From: Bacteroidota bacterium
GTDB lineage: Bacteria > Bacteroidota > Rhodothermia > Balneolales > Balneolaceae
Assembly (NCBI GenBank): GCA_024635465.1
Contig: JAGXIS010000076.1
Location: 1 to 9,908, forward strand
Length of the DNA: 9,908 nucleotides
Direction of reading: 5' to 3'
Shown: positions 1 through 8,190 of the stretch, in pieces
Layout: every line of letters begins with the position of its first letter
Numbering within the stretch: position 1 is the stretch's first letter
The notes under the pieces: model-generated
What the model was told of the DNA's origin: nothing
The model's database searches: none
The model's input: the letters and a program-made list of their open reading frames with translations, nothing else
Position numbers and translations under genes: made by a program

Positions 1-283
1 CATCCGAATCAGCCGCATTAATCATCTCTTTTACTTTAACCCTGGCCTCTTCAAATGCATTTGTCGCTTTTTGGCTTAACGAGTGGATCCCTCTGTGAAC
101 ATTTGAGTGTTCGTATCGATGATAGTGATCTATTCTGTCAGCAACCTGCTTAGGCATCTGACTAGATGCAGCATTATCCAGATAGACAAGGGGATGTCCA
201 TTCAATTTTTGATCAAGAACAGGAAAATCCTTTCTGATCTTGTCAAAATGAATACCGGATATGTGACTAATCACCTGATTCAT
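1..283 (-). CDS. sufS: SufS cysteine desulfurase, N-terminal part (runs off left edge)
   Basis: Only the first 94 residues are in the window. SufS is a PLP-dependent class V aminotransferase-fold enzyme that takes sulfur from L-cysteine as a persulfide and hands it to the SufBCD scaffold; it acts in the cytosol. The visible part carries the family's N-terminal signatures: DFPVL at residues 19-23, YLDNAAS at 34-40 (the substrate-entry stretch with the conserved Asn-Ala-Ala), and NVHRGIHSLS at 61-70, followed by a conserved AT..FEEAR stretch. The PLP lysine and the catalytic cysteine lie outside the window. The ATG (283-281) directly follows the sufD TAA with no gap, so translation is probably coupled. 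No Shine-Dalgarno sequence is seen before it. The gene order after sufBCD supports SufS over IscS or a CsdA-like enzyme. Confidence 0.95.
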   Translation of the reverse strand, partial: MNQVISHISGIHFDKIRKDFPVLDQKLNGHPLVYLDNAASSQMPKQVADRIDHYHRYEHSNVHRGIHSLSQKATNAFEEARVKVKEMINAADSD

Positions 284-1609
284 TTAAGCCAATACTTTTG
301 GGTTGCTATTCGCTTTTGTATATCGATATACTTCCTGGATCAGCAGTTTGTGAACAGATTCTACTTTAACATTTTCAATCGTTTCGAGTGCAAAAGCATA
401 GGTTAATACCTCTTTAGCTTTCTCTTCAGTCATTCCTCTACTCTGCAGATAGAATACCTCTTCGGGATCAAGTTGTCCTATTGTAGCACCGTGCGAACAT
501 AGAACATCATCAGCAAATATTTCCAATTGTGGTTTCGTATTTACAAGCCCATCTCTGGATAAGAGTAAATTTCTGTTTTCCTGAAAAGAGTCGATTTTCT
601 GAGCATCCCTTCGAACAAAAATTTTGCCGTTAAAAATACTGTGTGCATTGCCATTTACCACCACTTTATGCAACTGATGACTCTCAGCAAATGAAAACCG
701 ATGATCCATCACACTGTGAGTGTCTGCTACCTGGTCACCGTCAATCAAAACCAATCCATCCAGCGTAAAATCAACTTCTTCAGCCTCTTGGATGACCCTT
801 GGCTCATTTCGAGTTATTTTCCCACCCAAGGTAATTGTATACGAGTGGTACTCTGAGTTCTTCTCCACATAGGCAATCGGTCGTGAAAAATGAAACGCAT
901 CAATACTGTCTCTTTGAATTCTAACGTGGTGAATATGGGCTCTTTGTTTTACTTTCACTTCACTCACCGGAATAGTCATATACCTGTTTTCACCCAAACC
1001 AATGTGATCTTCAATAATCGTTACATCAGAATCCTCTTCAGCTACAACCAACATTCTTGGATTTGCAACAAAGGCTTGTGATGAATCTGTATAAAGATTT
1101 AAAATCTGAATGGGAGCTTCAGCTTTTGCTTCTTTCTCAAGATGAATAAATGCTCCATCTTCAAACATGAAGCTGTTGTAAGCTGAAAAAACATCATTTT
1201 CATAATTCACCAATTTATTCAGATACTCTTTTACATGATCATCTTTTGAATAATCAGCCAAATTACCAACAGTCACACCCTTACCTAATCCACCTATGGA
1301 TGAGTATTTTTCATGATAGCTTCCATTGATAAAAACCAGCCTGCTTCGGTCAGATTCCGGTAGGAAATATTTTTCTATATCGATTGCCGGCAGTGTACCC
1401 GCATCTTCGATATGAACAAAATCAGTCCTACTGACAGGTTTAAGATTAATGAATTTCCACTCTTCAATCTTTTTTGATGGGAATGAACTGGAGTTTAACA
1501 CCATCAGTCCATTATCTCTGATATCTGTCCATAAACTATTCCTTGAATCTGAAACTTGTGTAGCCAGTTCGTGCATTATAGATGGTTCTATCCGTTCTGG
1601 ATGTGCCAT
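284..1609 (-). CDS. sufD: SufD, Fe-S cluster assembly scaffold subunit
   Basis: A 441-residue SufD, paralogous to SufB. It forms the SufBC2D (or related) complex in which clusters are built using ATP hydrolysis by SufC. The N-terminal helical part has the SufD-type stretch KKIEEWKFINL (about residues 46-56). The middle is the right-handed beta-helix, and the C terminus has CSHGATIGQ with His373, which matches the functionally important SufD histidine (His360 in E. coli), then the conserved FYLQSRGM segment. An upstream in-frame ATG at 1651 would add 14 residues and overlap sufC by 43 bp. I prefer the ATG at 1609-1607 because it gives a typical SufD N terminus and a TAATG stop-start junction with sufC, the usual sign of coupling. 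The TAA stop abuts the sufS ATG. Confidence 0.95.
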   Translation of the reverse strand: MAHPERIEPSIMHELATQVSDSRNSLWTDIRDNGLMVLNSSSFPSKKIEEWKFINLKPVSRTDFVHIEDAGTLPAIDIEKYFLPESDRSRLVFINGSYHEKYSSIGGLGKGVTVGNLADYSKDDHVKEYLNKLVNYENDVFSAYNSFMFEDGAFIHLEKEAKAEAPIQILNLYTDSSQAFVANPRMLVVAEEDSDVTIIEDHIGLGENRYMTIPVSEVKVKQRAHIHHVRIQRDSIDAFHFSRPIAYVEKNSEYHSYTITLGGKITRNEPRVIQEAEEVDFTLDGLVLIDGDQVADTHSVMDHRFSFAESHQLHKVVVNGNAHSIFNGKIFVRRDAQKIDSFQENRNLLLSRDGLVNTKPQLEIFADDVLCSHGATIGQLDPEEVFYLQSRGMTEEKAKEVLTYAFALETIENVKVESVHKLLIQEVYRYTKANSNPKVLA

Positions 1610-2382
1610 TATTTTGCCTCTCCATTTACTGTTGCAAGTGATTCTAACCAATCATATCCTCTCTCTTCCAACTCAAGAGCTAATTCTTTGCCCCCGGTTT
1701 TTACAATTCGGCCTCCAATCATTACATGAACCTGATCCGGAACGATATAATTTAAAAGACGCTGATAATGAGTGATCAATACAACAGCGTCATCATCACC
1801 ATGTAACTTATTTATTCCTTGAGAAACGATCTTCAGGGCATCAATGTCGAGTCCTGAATCGGTTTCATCCAACAGTGAAAGAGTTGGCTGTAATACGGCC
1901 ATTTGAAAAATTTCATTTCTCTTCTTTTCACCGCCTGAAAATCCTGCATTAACACTTCTCTCAAGAAAATCCGGGTTCATCTCTACCAGATCTAATTTTT
2001 CCCGAATGTAGTCATCAAATTCAAGAGGATCCATCTCTTCACGACCTCGCGAAGCAGCAATTGTATTGTAAGATTCCCTTAATAGCGTGTTATTGGTTAC
2101 ACCGGGCACCTCGACCGGATATTGAAAAGCTAAAAATACTCCCGCATGAGCTCTTTCGTCAGGATCCAGCTCTAAAATACTCTCACCGTTAAACAAGATA
2201 TCACCTTTCGTAACTTCATATTCAGGATGGCCGGCTACTACTTTCGCCAACGTACTCTTTCCGGAGCCATTGGGACCCATTATAGCGTGTATTTCTCCTT
2301 TGGTAACGGTAAGGTTAACTCCTTTCAGGATTTCAATTCCCTCACCTTCTACTTCCGCATGTAAATCTTTTAATTCTAGCAC
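1609..2382 (-). CDS. sufC: SufC, Fe-S assembly ABC-type ATPase
   Basis: A 257-residue cytosolic ABC ATPase that drives conformational change in the SufBCD scaffold; it is not a transporter subunit. Visible motifs are Walker [10 protein letters not shown] (residues 36-44), Q-loop Gln87 in [11 protein letters not shown], the ABC signature [10 protein letters not shown] (148-157), Walker B running into [10 protein letters not shown] (170-179) with catalytic Glu173, and H-loop His205 in LITHYQRLL. The KKRNE after the signature and the DSGLDIDAL stretch are hallmarks of SufC rather than other ABC ATPases. The start codon is GTG (2382-2380). The next in-frame Met lies just before the Walker A motif, so a later start would destroy the fold. 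No Shine-Dalgarno sequence is visible. The stop overlaps the sufD start by one base (TAATG). A 54-bp gap separates it from sufB. Confidence 0.97.
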   Translation of the reverse strand: MLELKDLHAEVEGEGIEILKGVNLTVTKGEIHAIMGPNGSGKSTLAKVVAGHPEYEVTKGDILFNGESILELDPDERAHAGVFLAFQYPVEVPGVTNNTLLRESYNTIAASRGREEMDPLEFDDYIREKLDLVEMNPDFLERSVNAGFSGGEKKRNEIFQMAVLQPTLSLLDETDSGLDIDALKIVSQGINKLHGDDDAVVLITHYQRLLNYIVPDQVHVMIGGRIVKTGGKELALELEERGYDWLESLATVNGEAK

Positions 2383-2436
2383 AATGATCTATTAATTTAG
2401 TTTAGTTGTTGACAATATTCTTTGTTACGTCTTCTA

Positions 2437-3879
2437 TTAACCAACACTTCCTTCAAGCTTTATTCCAAGCAGTTTGTTGGCCTCTACAGCAAATTCCATA
2501 GGAAGTTCTTTTAGCACCTCTTTACAGAATCCATTTACAATCAGCGAAATTGCATCATCTTCACTTATTCCGCGCTGTTGCAGATAAAAAATCTGATCTT
2601 CACCCACCCTGGAAGTTGTCGCTTCATGTTCAACTTTTCCGGTTGGATTAGCAGATTCAATATATGGGAAGGTATGCGCGCCACAAGTTTGACCAATTAA
2701 CATTGAATCACATTGAGAGTAGTTTCGTGCATTTTCAGCTTTTTTACTGATCTTCACTTCCCCTCTATAGCTGTTATTTGAGTTTCCGGCTGATATTCCC
2801 TTAGAGATAATCGTACTCTTAGTATTCTTTCCAATGTGAATCATCTTGGTACCCGTATCAGCCTGCTGTCTCTTACTGGTTACAGCGACTGAGAAAAATT
2901 CTCCTACCGAGTTGTCACCTTGTAGAATCACACTTGGATATTTCAACGTCACAGCTGATCCGGTCTCGAGTTGTGTCCATGATATCTTTGAATTTTTACC
3001 TCTGCAAGCTCCTCGTTTTGTAACGAAGTTGTATATACCACCCTTTCCGTCCTCATCACCGGCATACCAGTTTTGAATCGTGGAATACTTGATCTCCGCA
3101 TCATCAAGGGCTATCAACTCTACAACAGCTGCATGAAGCTGATTTTCATCATACATTGGTGCTGTACATCCCTCGAGGTAACTTACATGACTATTCTCTT
3201 CCGCAATGATCAACGTTCTTTCGAACTGACCTGAATTCATATTGTTGATTCGAAAATAGGTGGATAACTCCATCGGACATATCGTATCCTTCGGAACATA
3301 ACAGAATGATCCATCAGAGAACACTGCTGAATTTAATGCGGCATAAAAATTATCGCGGATCGGCACTACTGATCCCATATACTTTTTCACCAACTCAGGA
3401 TGATTCTTAATCGCTTCTGATATTGAGCAAAAAATAACCCCGGCTTCAGCTAACTTCTCTTTAAATGTTGTGAAAATAGAAACACTGTCAAAAACTGCGT
3501 CAACTGCTACACCCGACAACATTTTCTGCTCATCCAATGGAATACCGAGCTTCTCATATGTTTCCCGAATATTTGGATCAACATCGTCCAAACTATCTAA
3601 TTTCGGCTTGTTTTTAGGTGCTGAATAATATTGAAGAGTATCAAATTTCGGTTTTTTATAGGTCGCATTAAACCAGGATGGTTCCTCCATCTCAGTCCAA
3701 GCTCTATACGCCTTCAGCCTGAACTCGGTCATCCATTCCGGTTCATTCTTTTTCGCCGAAATTAATCGAACTACGTCTTCACTAATCCCTTTCGGAAAAT
3801 CTTCATATTCAACATCTGTAGAGAATCCATATTTGTAATCTTCTCCAATCATGGATTCGAGAGCTTTTGTCTCACTCAT
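2437..3879 (-). CDS. sufB: SufB, Fe-S cluster assembly scaffold
   Basis: A 480-residue SufB, the core scaffold of the SUF system, which receives persulfide sulfur and assembles the nascent Fe-S cluster. The length fits the family (about 465-495). The protein has the long N-terminal region typical of SufB, a beta-helix core with the [11 protein letters not shown] and [17 protein letters not shown] stretches, and a C-terminal part with [19 protein letters not shown] and [19 protein letters not shown]. By spacing to the EHE triad (residues 417-419, equivalent to E. coli 432-434), Cys390 corresponds to E. coli Cys405, a residue reported as essential for cluster formation. This alignment is by eye. 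The gene is first in the suf operon, 287 bp after pta, behind a terminator and a candidate promoter. The ATG at 3879-3877 has an A/T-only leader and no Shine-Dalgarno sequence. Confidence 0.97.
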   Translation of the reverse strand: MSETKALESMIGEDYKYGFSTDVEYEDFPKGISEDVVRLISAKKNEPEWMTEFRLKAYRAWTEMEEPSWFNATYKKPKFDTLQYYSAPKNKPKLDSLDDVDPNIRETYEKLGIPLDEQKMLSGVAVDAVFDSVSIFTTFKEKLAEAGVIFCSISEAIKNHPELVKKYMGSVVPIRDNFYAALNSAVFSDGSFCYVPKDTICPMELSTYFRINNMNSGQFERTLIIAEENSHVSYLEGCTAPMYDENQLHAAVVELIALDDAEIKYSTIQNWYAGDEDGKGGIYNFVTKRGACRGKNSKISWTQLETGSAVTLKYPSVILQGDNSVGEFFSVAVTSKRQQADTGTKMIHIGKNTKSTIISKGISAGNSNNSYRGEVKISKKAENARNYSQCDSMLIGQTCGAHTFPYIESANPTGKVEHEATTSRVGEDQIFYLQQRGISEDDAISLIVNGFCKEVLKELPMEFAVEANKLLGIKLEGSVG

Positions 3880-3938
3880 AAATTCTAATATTATTTATTA
3901 AATAACTTATTTGCTTAATCGAACTGCATAAATCGTAT

Positions 3939-3957
3939 GCCATTTTAAAATAATGGC
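3939..3957. repeat. 19-bp imperfect inverted repeat in the suf leader
   Basis: The plus strand reads gccattttaaaataatggc. Six-base arms GCCATT/AATGGC, plus two inner A-T pairs after one mismatch, make it nearly symmetric about its centre. It sits about 60 bp before the sufB ATG, inside the leader of the predicted suf transcript. It could be an operator for a dimeric regulator or a weak mRNA hairpin. Read on the plus strand it is followed by GCTTTTTT and would look like an intrinsic terminator, but no plus-strand gene precedes it. Confidence 0.35.
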
Positions 3958-3988
3958 GCTTTTTTAAGCTATACTTATTTGGAATGAA

Positions 3989-4019
3989 TAAATATAAGGA
4001 AATTCAGACGCACCCCAAA
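3989..4019 (-). promoter_or_regulatory. Candidate Bacteroidota-type promoter for sufBCDS
   Basis: On the minus strand a TTTG (4019-4016) is followed after exactly 19 bases by TATATTTA (3996-3989). The known Bacteroidota primary sigma consensus is TTTG, about 19-21 bases, then TAnnTTTG; this site matches every fixed position except the last. Transcription would start near 3982, giving a leader of roughly 100 bases that includes the palindrome at 3939-3957. The position just after the pta terminator supports a separate suf operon. The call rests on a short motif in an AT-rich region, so chance is possible. Confidence 0.4.
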
Positions 4020-4147
4020 GCAACGAAGCTAACTTTAAGAAAGAGTAAATCGGACTTAAAATCCAATTGATAGATGCTATCAGGACGATAGAGCCAAGTT
4101 GGTTAAGAATAGAAGGGGTGACAATTTTTGACTACCCGAAATTCTTG

Positions 4148-4179
4148 AAAAAAATATCCCCCTAAATCAATTTAGGAGA
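4148..4179 (-). terminator. Intrinsic terminator after pta
   Basis: On the minus strand the sequence forms the stem TCTCCTAAA / TTTAGGGGG (nine pairs, two of them G-T) around a TTGA loop, followed by ATA and then seven T's (4154-4148). The core CCTAAA/TTTAGG is perfect. The pta TGA stop codon lies in the loop, so the stem includes the last pta codons. This would end the upstream transcript (ugd to pta) and isolate the suf operon. Confidence 0.65.
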
Positions 4180-5144
4180 GCACACACACAAACAGTATTT
4201 ACGATATCATCGACTGAACAACCCCTCGACAAATCCATAAATGGCTTATTCAATCCTTGTAAAACCGGGCCTGTTGCTATTGCTCCGCCCAGTCTTTCTG
4301 TAATCTTATAGGCAATATTCGCCGCATCAAGATTTGGAAAGATAAAAACCGAAGCGTCACCCTTAAGAGTTGATCCGGGAGCTTTTCTTACCGCAATGGA
4401 TGGAATTAATGCGGTATCAAATTGAAGTTCTCCATCCATCTTCCAGTCACGCCTGTCTTTTGCTTTTGCATAGGCGTCTCTTACTAAAGTTACCGACTCA
4501 TGTTCGGCACTTCCTTTCGTTGAAAATGAGAGGAAAGCAATCCTGGGTTCATCACCGGTAAGAACTTGGTGCGTTAGGCCTGAATCAATCGCTATGGATG
4601 ATAATTGATCTGAAGTGGGGTATGGTACTACTGCACAGTCTGCATAGGTAAATACTCTGCCATCGGGCAATTCCATCAAAAAAGAACTGGAGACCAGCTT
4701 TGAATCTGGAGAGACACCCACTGTTCTTATAGCAGCCATAATAACATCAGAAGTAGATGCAATGGAACCCGCAACTGCACCGTCGGCAAATTCATTTTTC
4801 AAAAGCCATCCAGCAGTGAAAAGTTCATTATCACACATCTGAAAAATCTGATCATCCGTCGGATTTTTATGAGCCAGTTTCCCTTTAAAAAAGATGAATT
4901 TTTTTTCCCGATCATCCTCATTTTTATAGGGATAGATTTCAATCCCTGCAGGGAAAGCAACACCTTCTGAATTGCACAATGTGTCTATTTTATCAGTATC
5001 ACCTAAGAGGATCGGCTCAACAAGATTTAATTTTTGAAGTTGAATGGCCGCTTTAATTACACGAATATCTTTTTCCGCCTCAGGAAGCAAAATCCGGCGG
5101 ATATTTTTTGATGCTTTTTCTCTGATTTTTTCGATCTGACTCAT
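4167..5144 (-). CDS. pta: Phosphate acetyltransferase, short single-domain form
   Basis: A 325-residue cytosolic enzyme interconverting acetyl-CoA plus phosphate with acetyl phosphate plus CoA, normally paired with acetate kinase for acetate formation or use. The length and motifs match the short Pta class, which lacks the N-terminal BioD-like and DRTGG domains. Landmarks are RRILLPEAEKDIR (about 16-28), VAGSIASTSDV, LVSSSFLM, FSTKGSAEHESV, DGELQFDTALIP, and near the C terminus DLSRGCSVDDIV. There Ser306, Arg307 and Asp313 match by spacing the Ser309, Arg310 and Asp316 of the Methanosarcina enzyme, so the active site looks intact. Phosphate butyryltransferase is less likely given the C-terminal motif. 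The ATG lies 28 bp after the preceding gene's stop behind an A/T-rich leader. No ackA is in the window. The last codons include a run of five GT dinucleotides (plus strand 4181-4190). Confidence 0.93.
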   Translation of the reverse strand: MSQIEKIREKASKNIRRILLPEAEKDIRVIKAAIQLQKLNLVEPILLGDTDKIDTLCNSEGVAFPAGIEIYPYKNEDDREKKFIFFKGKLAHKNPTDDQIFQMCDNELFTAGWLLKNEFADGAVAGSIASTSDVIMAAIRTVGVSPDSKLVSSSFLMELPDGRVFTYADCAVVPYPTSDQLSSIAIDSGLTHQVLTGDEPRIAFLSFSTKGSAEHESVTLVRDAYAKAKDRRDWKMDGELQFDTALIPSIAVRKAPGSTLKGDASVFIFPNLDAANIAYKITERLGGAIATGPVLQGLNKPFMDLSRGCSVDDIVNTVCVCALLN

Positions 5145-5172
5145 TTTATAAATATATACTCTTTAAAGTTAA

Positions 5173-6918
5173 TCAATTATTGATTCGGAGTGTTGTATTT
5201 CCAAAAGCCTGAATATCCTGCGAGCGATCATGCAATCTGCGTGATGTGTAGTCGACATTATTTTCGAGGTGACGAATGATATCGGACATTCGTGTATTTC
5301 GCCTTTTTATTGCGTCCGCAAGGTAGTAATTAAAAATATGGTGCCGCTGATTTTGAAATCCTGAAGATGCATAAATTGAGGACTTTTGACCCGGTCGGTT
5401 GCTGAATAACAATACGGAGTTGGGCAACCTTCTGGTCAATTCATTAGCTGTATCAAGTAGTACCTGTGCTGTACCCAATCTTCCCTGAGCCGAATTCTCT
5501 ATATCTTGACTAAATTCAAGATCTCCAAAGAAGAAGAGTGATCCCGGATTCATCTCTTCGAATTTTTGGAAAATGTATGACGAAAGTATCGGTGTACTCA
5601 TTTCATCATCAATATTTTGTAGACGTAAACCGCTATCTCCTTGCTGAAATGCGTATCCGGATAGATATACAAATAGTGAAGAAGTACTATCATATGATGC
5701 GAATTCTTCAAACTCTTCAATCCATTCATCGGATGGATCCATTTCAATTGTGGTAATTTGACTTGCCTGCATCTGAAGCGCAGACCTCATATAAAAATCA
5801 AACAACTCATGATCTCTATTCAAGTACTGCCTGGGTTCCAGGTTGGCTGAGTTTGAGCTTCCATTAGTTAAAATAATTGCTCTGTCATTTGGGTTGTTCT
5901 GTTTCAGAATCGGAACACTGTTTTCTACATCAATATCACCAAATGGAACTTCTCCAAATTCGAAAACATTAACAGCACCTGCATTCTCCTCAGATTTCCA
6001 TACTCTATCACCGGAATTTTTCCGGACAAAAACCTCAGAACCACCAAATTGTACTCTGAACCAATCATTGTCTTCTCCCAATAATCTAAGTGAACTTCCT
6101 TGACCAACCTCTGTAATGACATTAAATTCGTTAATCAATGGAACACTTCTCAATACAGCAACAGGATCGGTAATAGTAATATGAGGCTCCAGAAAAGAGG
6201 ATAGATAAAGTTCATATACCGGTGATTCATCATTGTATGAAAGCTTTAGTTCTATTTTTGAATCTTCATCTATGTCATCGTTAAGTAATGATATTACCGG
6301 AGTTAGATTAACATCTAATCGATTATTATTGAGTTCTAATCCTGATTCAGATAAAATAGTATCCCCTTTAAAACTAATCAGCAAATCTACATCCCATTGG
6401 ATGTCATTATTTACTTGGGTTAGAGTGTCACTCAAAACAACAGATCCACTCTGCTTCATAAGCTGCTTTTGACCTGTTAATATTGGTTCTCCAACCGGTT
6501 TCAAGTTGGTTACAGATACAATACCCAGGATTCCGGCTGCCAGATTGAGCATTAATTTCTGATTTTTTCCGATCGATGAGGAAATCAGTGTCGTATTAGC
6601 GGCAATAATAGCAAATGCTGTCGCACTCAATCCTATCGTCAATAATCCCCATCTGGGTCTGAATTGCTGAACAGATCTTTCCATCTCAACCCTTTGTATG
6701 TACTCCTTATCAACAATCTGATTCGCCGAAAAAGTAATGATCGGGTTCGAATAGGTCGGTTCACTCTCTAGTAGCAGTACATTTCTAACATTGACAACAG
6801 TGGGTTCAACATTTGGGTCAATGGTTTTGTCATCTGTAACAATCCATCTGCTGGATGTGCAAGAGATTCCAAGCATAAATATCATCAAAAGCAAAAGTAC
6901 CGTTAAACGAATGCTCAT
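5173..6918 (-). CDS. Putative lipoprotein with SH3-like domain and degenerate caspase-fold domain
   Basis: A 581-residue envelope protein with no gene name that I recognise. A hydrophobic leader (5-18) ends at Cys20 (LGISC), which looks like a lipoprotein signal, although Gly at -3 makes the lipobox imperfect. Two hydrophobic stretches, about 90-112 and 122-139, could form a membrane hairpin. A beta-rich region follows (about 155-250). An SH3-like domain spans about 252-300 (AVLRSVP... DNDWFRVQFGG...VFVRK). The remainder reads as a peptidase C14 caspase fold: strand RAIILTNG (346-353), LFVYLSGYA (415-423) where the family has YYSGHG, LFFFGDLEFS (461-470) where it has DxC, LLFSNRPGQKSS (503-514), and HHIFNYYLADAIKRR (526-540) where it has GHGxFTYYLLEGL. 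Both catalytic positions are lost: His becomes Tyr422 and Cys becomes Glu468. It is therefore probably a non-peptidase scaffold or binding protein. It starts 9 bp after the barrel gene, suggesting a shared job. The fold call is by eye. Confidence 0.75.
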   Translation of the reverse strand: MSIRLTVLLLLMIFMLGISCTSSRWIVTDDKTIDPNVEPTVVNVRNVLLLESEPTYSNPIITFSANQIVDKEYIQRVEMERSVQQFRPRWGLLTIGLSATAFAIIAANTTLISSSIGKNQKLMLNLAAGILGIVSVTNLKPVGEPILTGQKQLMKQSGSVVLSDTLTQVNNDIQWDVDLLISFKGDTILSESGLELNNNRLDVNLTPVISLLNDDIDEDSKIELKLSYNDESPVYELYLSSFLEPHITITDPVAVLRSVPLINEFNVITEVGQGSSLRLLGEDNDWFRVQFGGSEVFVRKNSGDRVWKSEENAGAVNVFEFGEVPFGDIDVENSVPILKQNNPNDRAIILTNGSSNSANLEPRQYLNRDHELFDFYMRSALQMQASQITTIEMDPSDEWIEEFEEFASYDSTSSLFVYLSGYAFQQGDSGLRLQNIDDEMSTPILSSYIFQKFEEMNPGSLFFFGDLEFSQDIENSAQGRLGTAQVLLDTANELTRRLPNSVLLFSNRPGQKSSIYASSGFQNQRHHIFNYYLADAIKRRNTRMSDIIRHLENNVDYTSRRLHDRSQDIQAFGNTTLRINN

Positions 6919-6927
6919 AGTATCTGT

Positions 6928-8190
6928 TTATAATGATATTATTGCACCAAAGCCAAACAGATGGCGTACCTTAAATGAATTCTCATCTTCGGGATCAGAT
7001 AACCAGAATGGAATCTCATATCGTAATACAAAACCTCTCTGTTTGCCACGATAATCCGGTATATTTATCGAAAGTGAGAAACCGGTACCTGCATTCGAAA
7101 ATGACCCTGTTGGTTCCTGGTCTATCAATTCCAGGGACATTCCCGCATCATAAAATAGGTAAGATCGAAATCTCATAAACTCAGACGCATATGGAATCTC
7201 ATTAAAAATTTTAATAACCGGATTCCAATAATCCAGTTCCAGATTCAGTGAAGCTATTGAATTGAAGAGTAATGGAGAAAAATCCTGTTCAATACACATT
7301 GCGTCAGCAGGAAATACGTCCACACAAGTGCGTTGAAAAGATTCAATGTCTCTTGATGTGTAACCGCGGATATTTGCCCCTCCAGCAACTTGAATATTTC
7401 CACTCTCCATCCAGGATTGAGGTATTGTTCCCTTCGCACGGGTAACACCGCTATGCATCCATCCAATTGCAGGTTTCATACTCCTTGAGTGAAGATATTC
7501 TGGCGCCGTATTAGCAGTTGCTAATCCGGTAAATACTCTTACTTTCAGTCCCCAATACTCATTAAATAGAATATTTTGATTTCCTGACAGACCAAACATT
7601 GAATAGGCATCATTCAAATATTGAAAACTTGCCCCAACTCTTATCTGATACCAACCAAATCTGTTATTATCATTGATCTCTGCAGAAAAAGTAGTTAGAA
7701 ACTTATTCTCTTCACTCCATAAATTCTCAAAGGGCGTGTATTCGCTGTTAAATCGCTTTTCAAAGGAGTTATAGAGCCTTACTTCACGATATCGACGCTC
7801 ATCAAACCCTTGTTGCCATCGTTTGTTCAATGCAATACCATGATTATGATAACCTGTTCGGATAGAACTAATCAGCTCAATATTAGCTTCACTTCCAAAC
7901 TCAGACCATGATGTGATGGGTTCGGTATATCCGATGTAGTATGACAGAGGATTATCCGGAAACCAAAGTCCCAGCCATACTCCGGTATCCAATCGATGTG
8001 GGCCATCCTCAAAAGTGCCCGGAACCTGTCCCTTTAAATTTATACCTATCCTGATACCATCTACAGCATTATACCACAGATCCGGCGAGGGTAAAACCTC
8101 ATAACCGGATGTCTGAGCTGAAGATTCATGGGTCTTTAAACCAGTAATCAGGGTCAGTAGTAGTAACGTTAAGAAATAGGTACGTGCCAA
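6928..8190 (-). CDS. Outer-membrane beta-barrel protein, surface-antigen (Omp85-like) style
   Basis: A 420-residue secreted protein. A signal peptide with hydrophobic core [13 protein letters not shown] (6-18) and probable cleavage after SSA (about residue 25) is followed by alternating polar/aromatic strands typical of a barrel. Family-like landmarks are LWYNAVDGIRIG (38-49), GGANIRGYTSRD (270-281, resembling the conserved RGY of Omp85 barrels), YLFYDAG (344-350), and the closing IPFWLSDP (393-400) with RHLFGFGAIISL at the end. No POTRA domains are present, so it is not BamA itself. Similar barrels occur at the ends of some Bacteroidota M1-peptidase proteins, but no peptidase domain is here. 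Cys289 and Cys299 probably form a disulfide in an exposed loop. The start is TTG (8190-8188): an in-frame TGA lies two codons upstream and no ATG or GTG falls between it and the signal peptide core. The start lies inside the NUDIX gene (22-bp overlap). The substrate is unknown. Confidence 0.7.
   Translation of the reverse strand: MARTYFLTLLLLTLITGLKTHESSAQTSGYEVLPSPDLWYNAVDGIRIGINLKGQVPGTFEDGPHRLDTGVWLGLWFPDNPLSYYIGYTEPITSWSEFGSEANIELISSIRTGYHNHGIALNKRWQQGFDERRYREVRLYNSFEKRFNSEYTPFENLWSEENKFLTTFSAEINDNNRFGWYQIRVGASFQYLNDAYSMFGLSGNQNILFNEYWGLKVRVFTGLATANTAPEYLHSRSMKPAIGWMHSGVTRAKGTIPQSWMESGNIQVAGGANIRGYTSRDIESFQRTCVDVFPADAMCIEQDFSPLLFNSIASLNLELDYWNPVIKIFNEIPYASEFMRFRSYLFYDAGMSLELIDQEPTGSFSNAGTGFSLSINIPDYRGKQRGFVLRYEIPFWLSDPEDENSFKVRHLFGFGAIISL

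Larger units (their letters stand above)
3880..4147. other. pta-sufB intergenic region, likely suf control region
   Basis: These 268 bases lie between the pta terminator and the sufB start and are AT-rich. On the minus strand they contain a candidate promoter (3989-4019) and an imperfect palindrome (3939-3957) in the probable leader. No tRNA and no protein-coding frame that I would defend is seen. A 28-codon plus-strand frame at 3984-4070 exists but has no support. No regulator gene of the Rrf2 or IscR type is encoded here. Confidence 0.6.

Noticed and set aside
107..406. 99-residue plus-strand open frame
   Set aside because: It lies wholly opposite sufS and the end of sufD, both of which are clearly conserved; the product is a low-complexity hydrophobic/basic shadow.
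1610..1651. Upstream ATG for sufD adding 14 residues
   Set aside because: It would overlap sufC by 43 bp and add a segment that does not look like SufD; the TAATG junction at 1609 is the better start.
3984..4070. A 28-codon plus-strand frame (basic, Lys-rich peptide) just after a TATACT box in the pta-sufB gap
   Set aside because: It has no ribosome-binding signal and no -35 element at proper spacing, it overlaps the candidate suf promoter on the other strand, and AT-rich DNA gives such frames by chance.
4010..4147. Possible riboswitch or small RNA between pta and sufB
   Set aside because: I could not find a conserved riboswitch core or a strong multi-stem fold; the region is AT-rich with only weak pairings.
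4181..4190. Five CA dinucleotide repeats inside the end of pta as a possible phase-variation tract
   Set aside because: It is too short to expect notable slippage, and a shift would change only the last few residues of the protein.
5925..6122. Second minus-strand frame within the lipoprotein gene, as a possible frameshift
   Set aside because: The main frame is open through the SH3-like and caspase-like parts without a break; this frame is a shadow.
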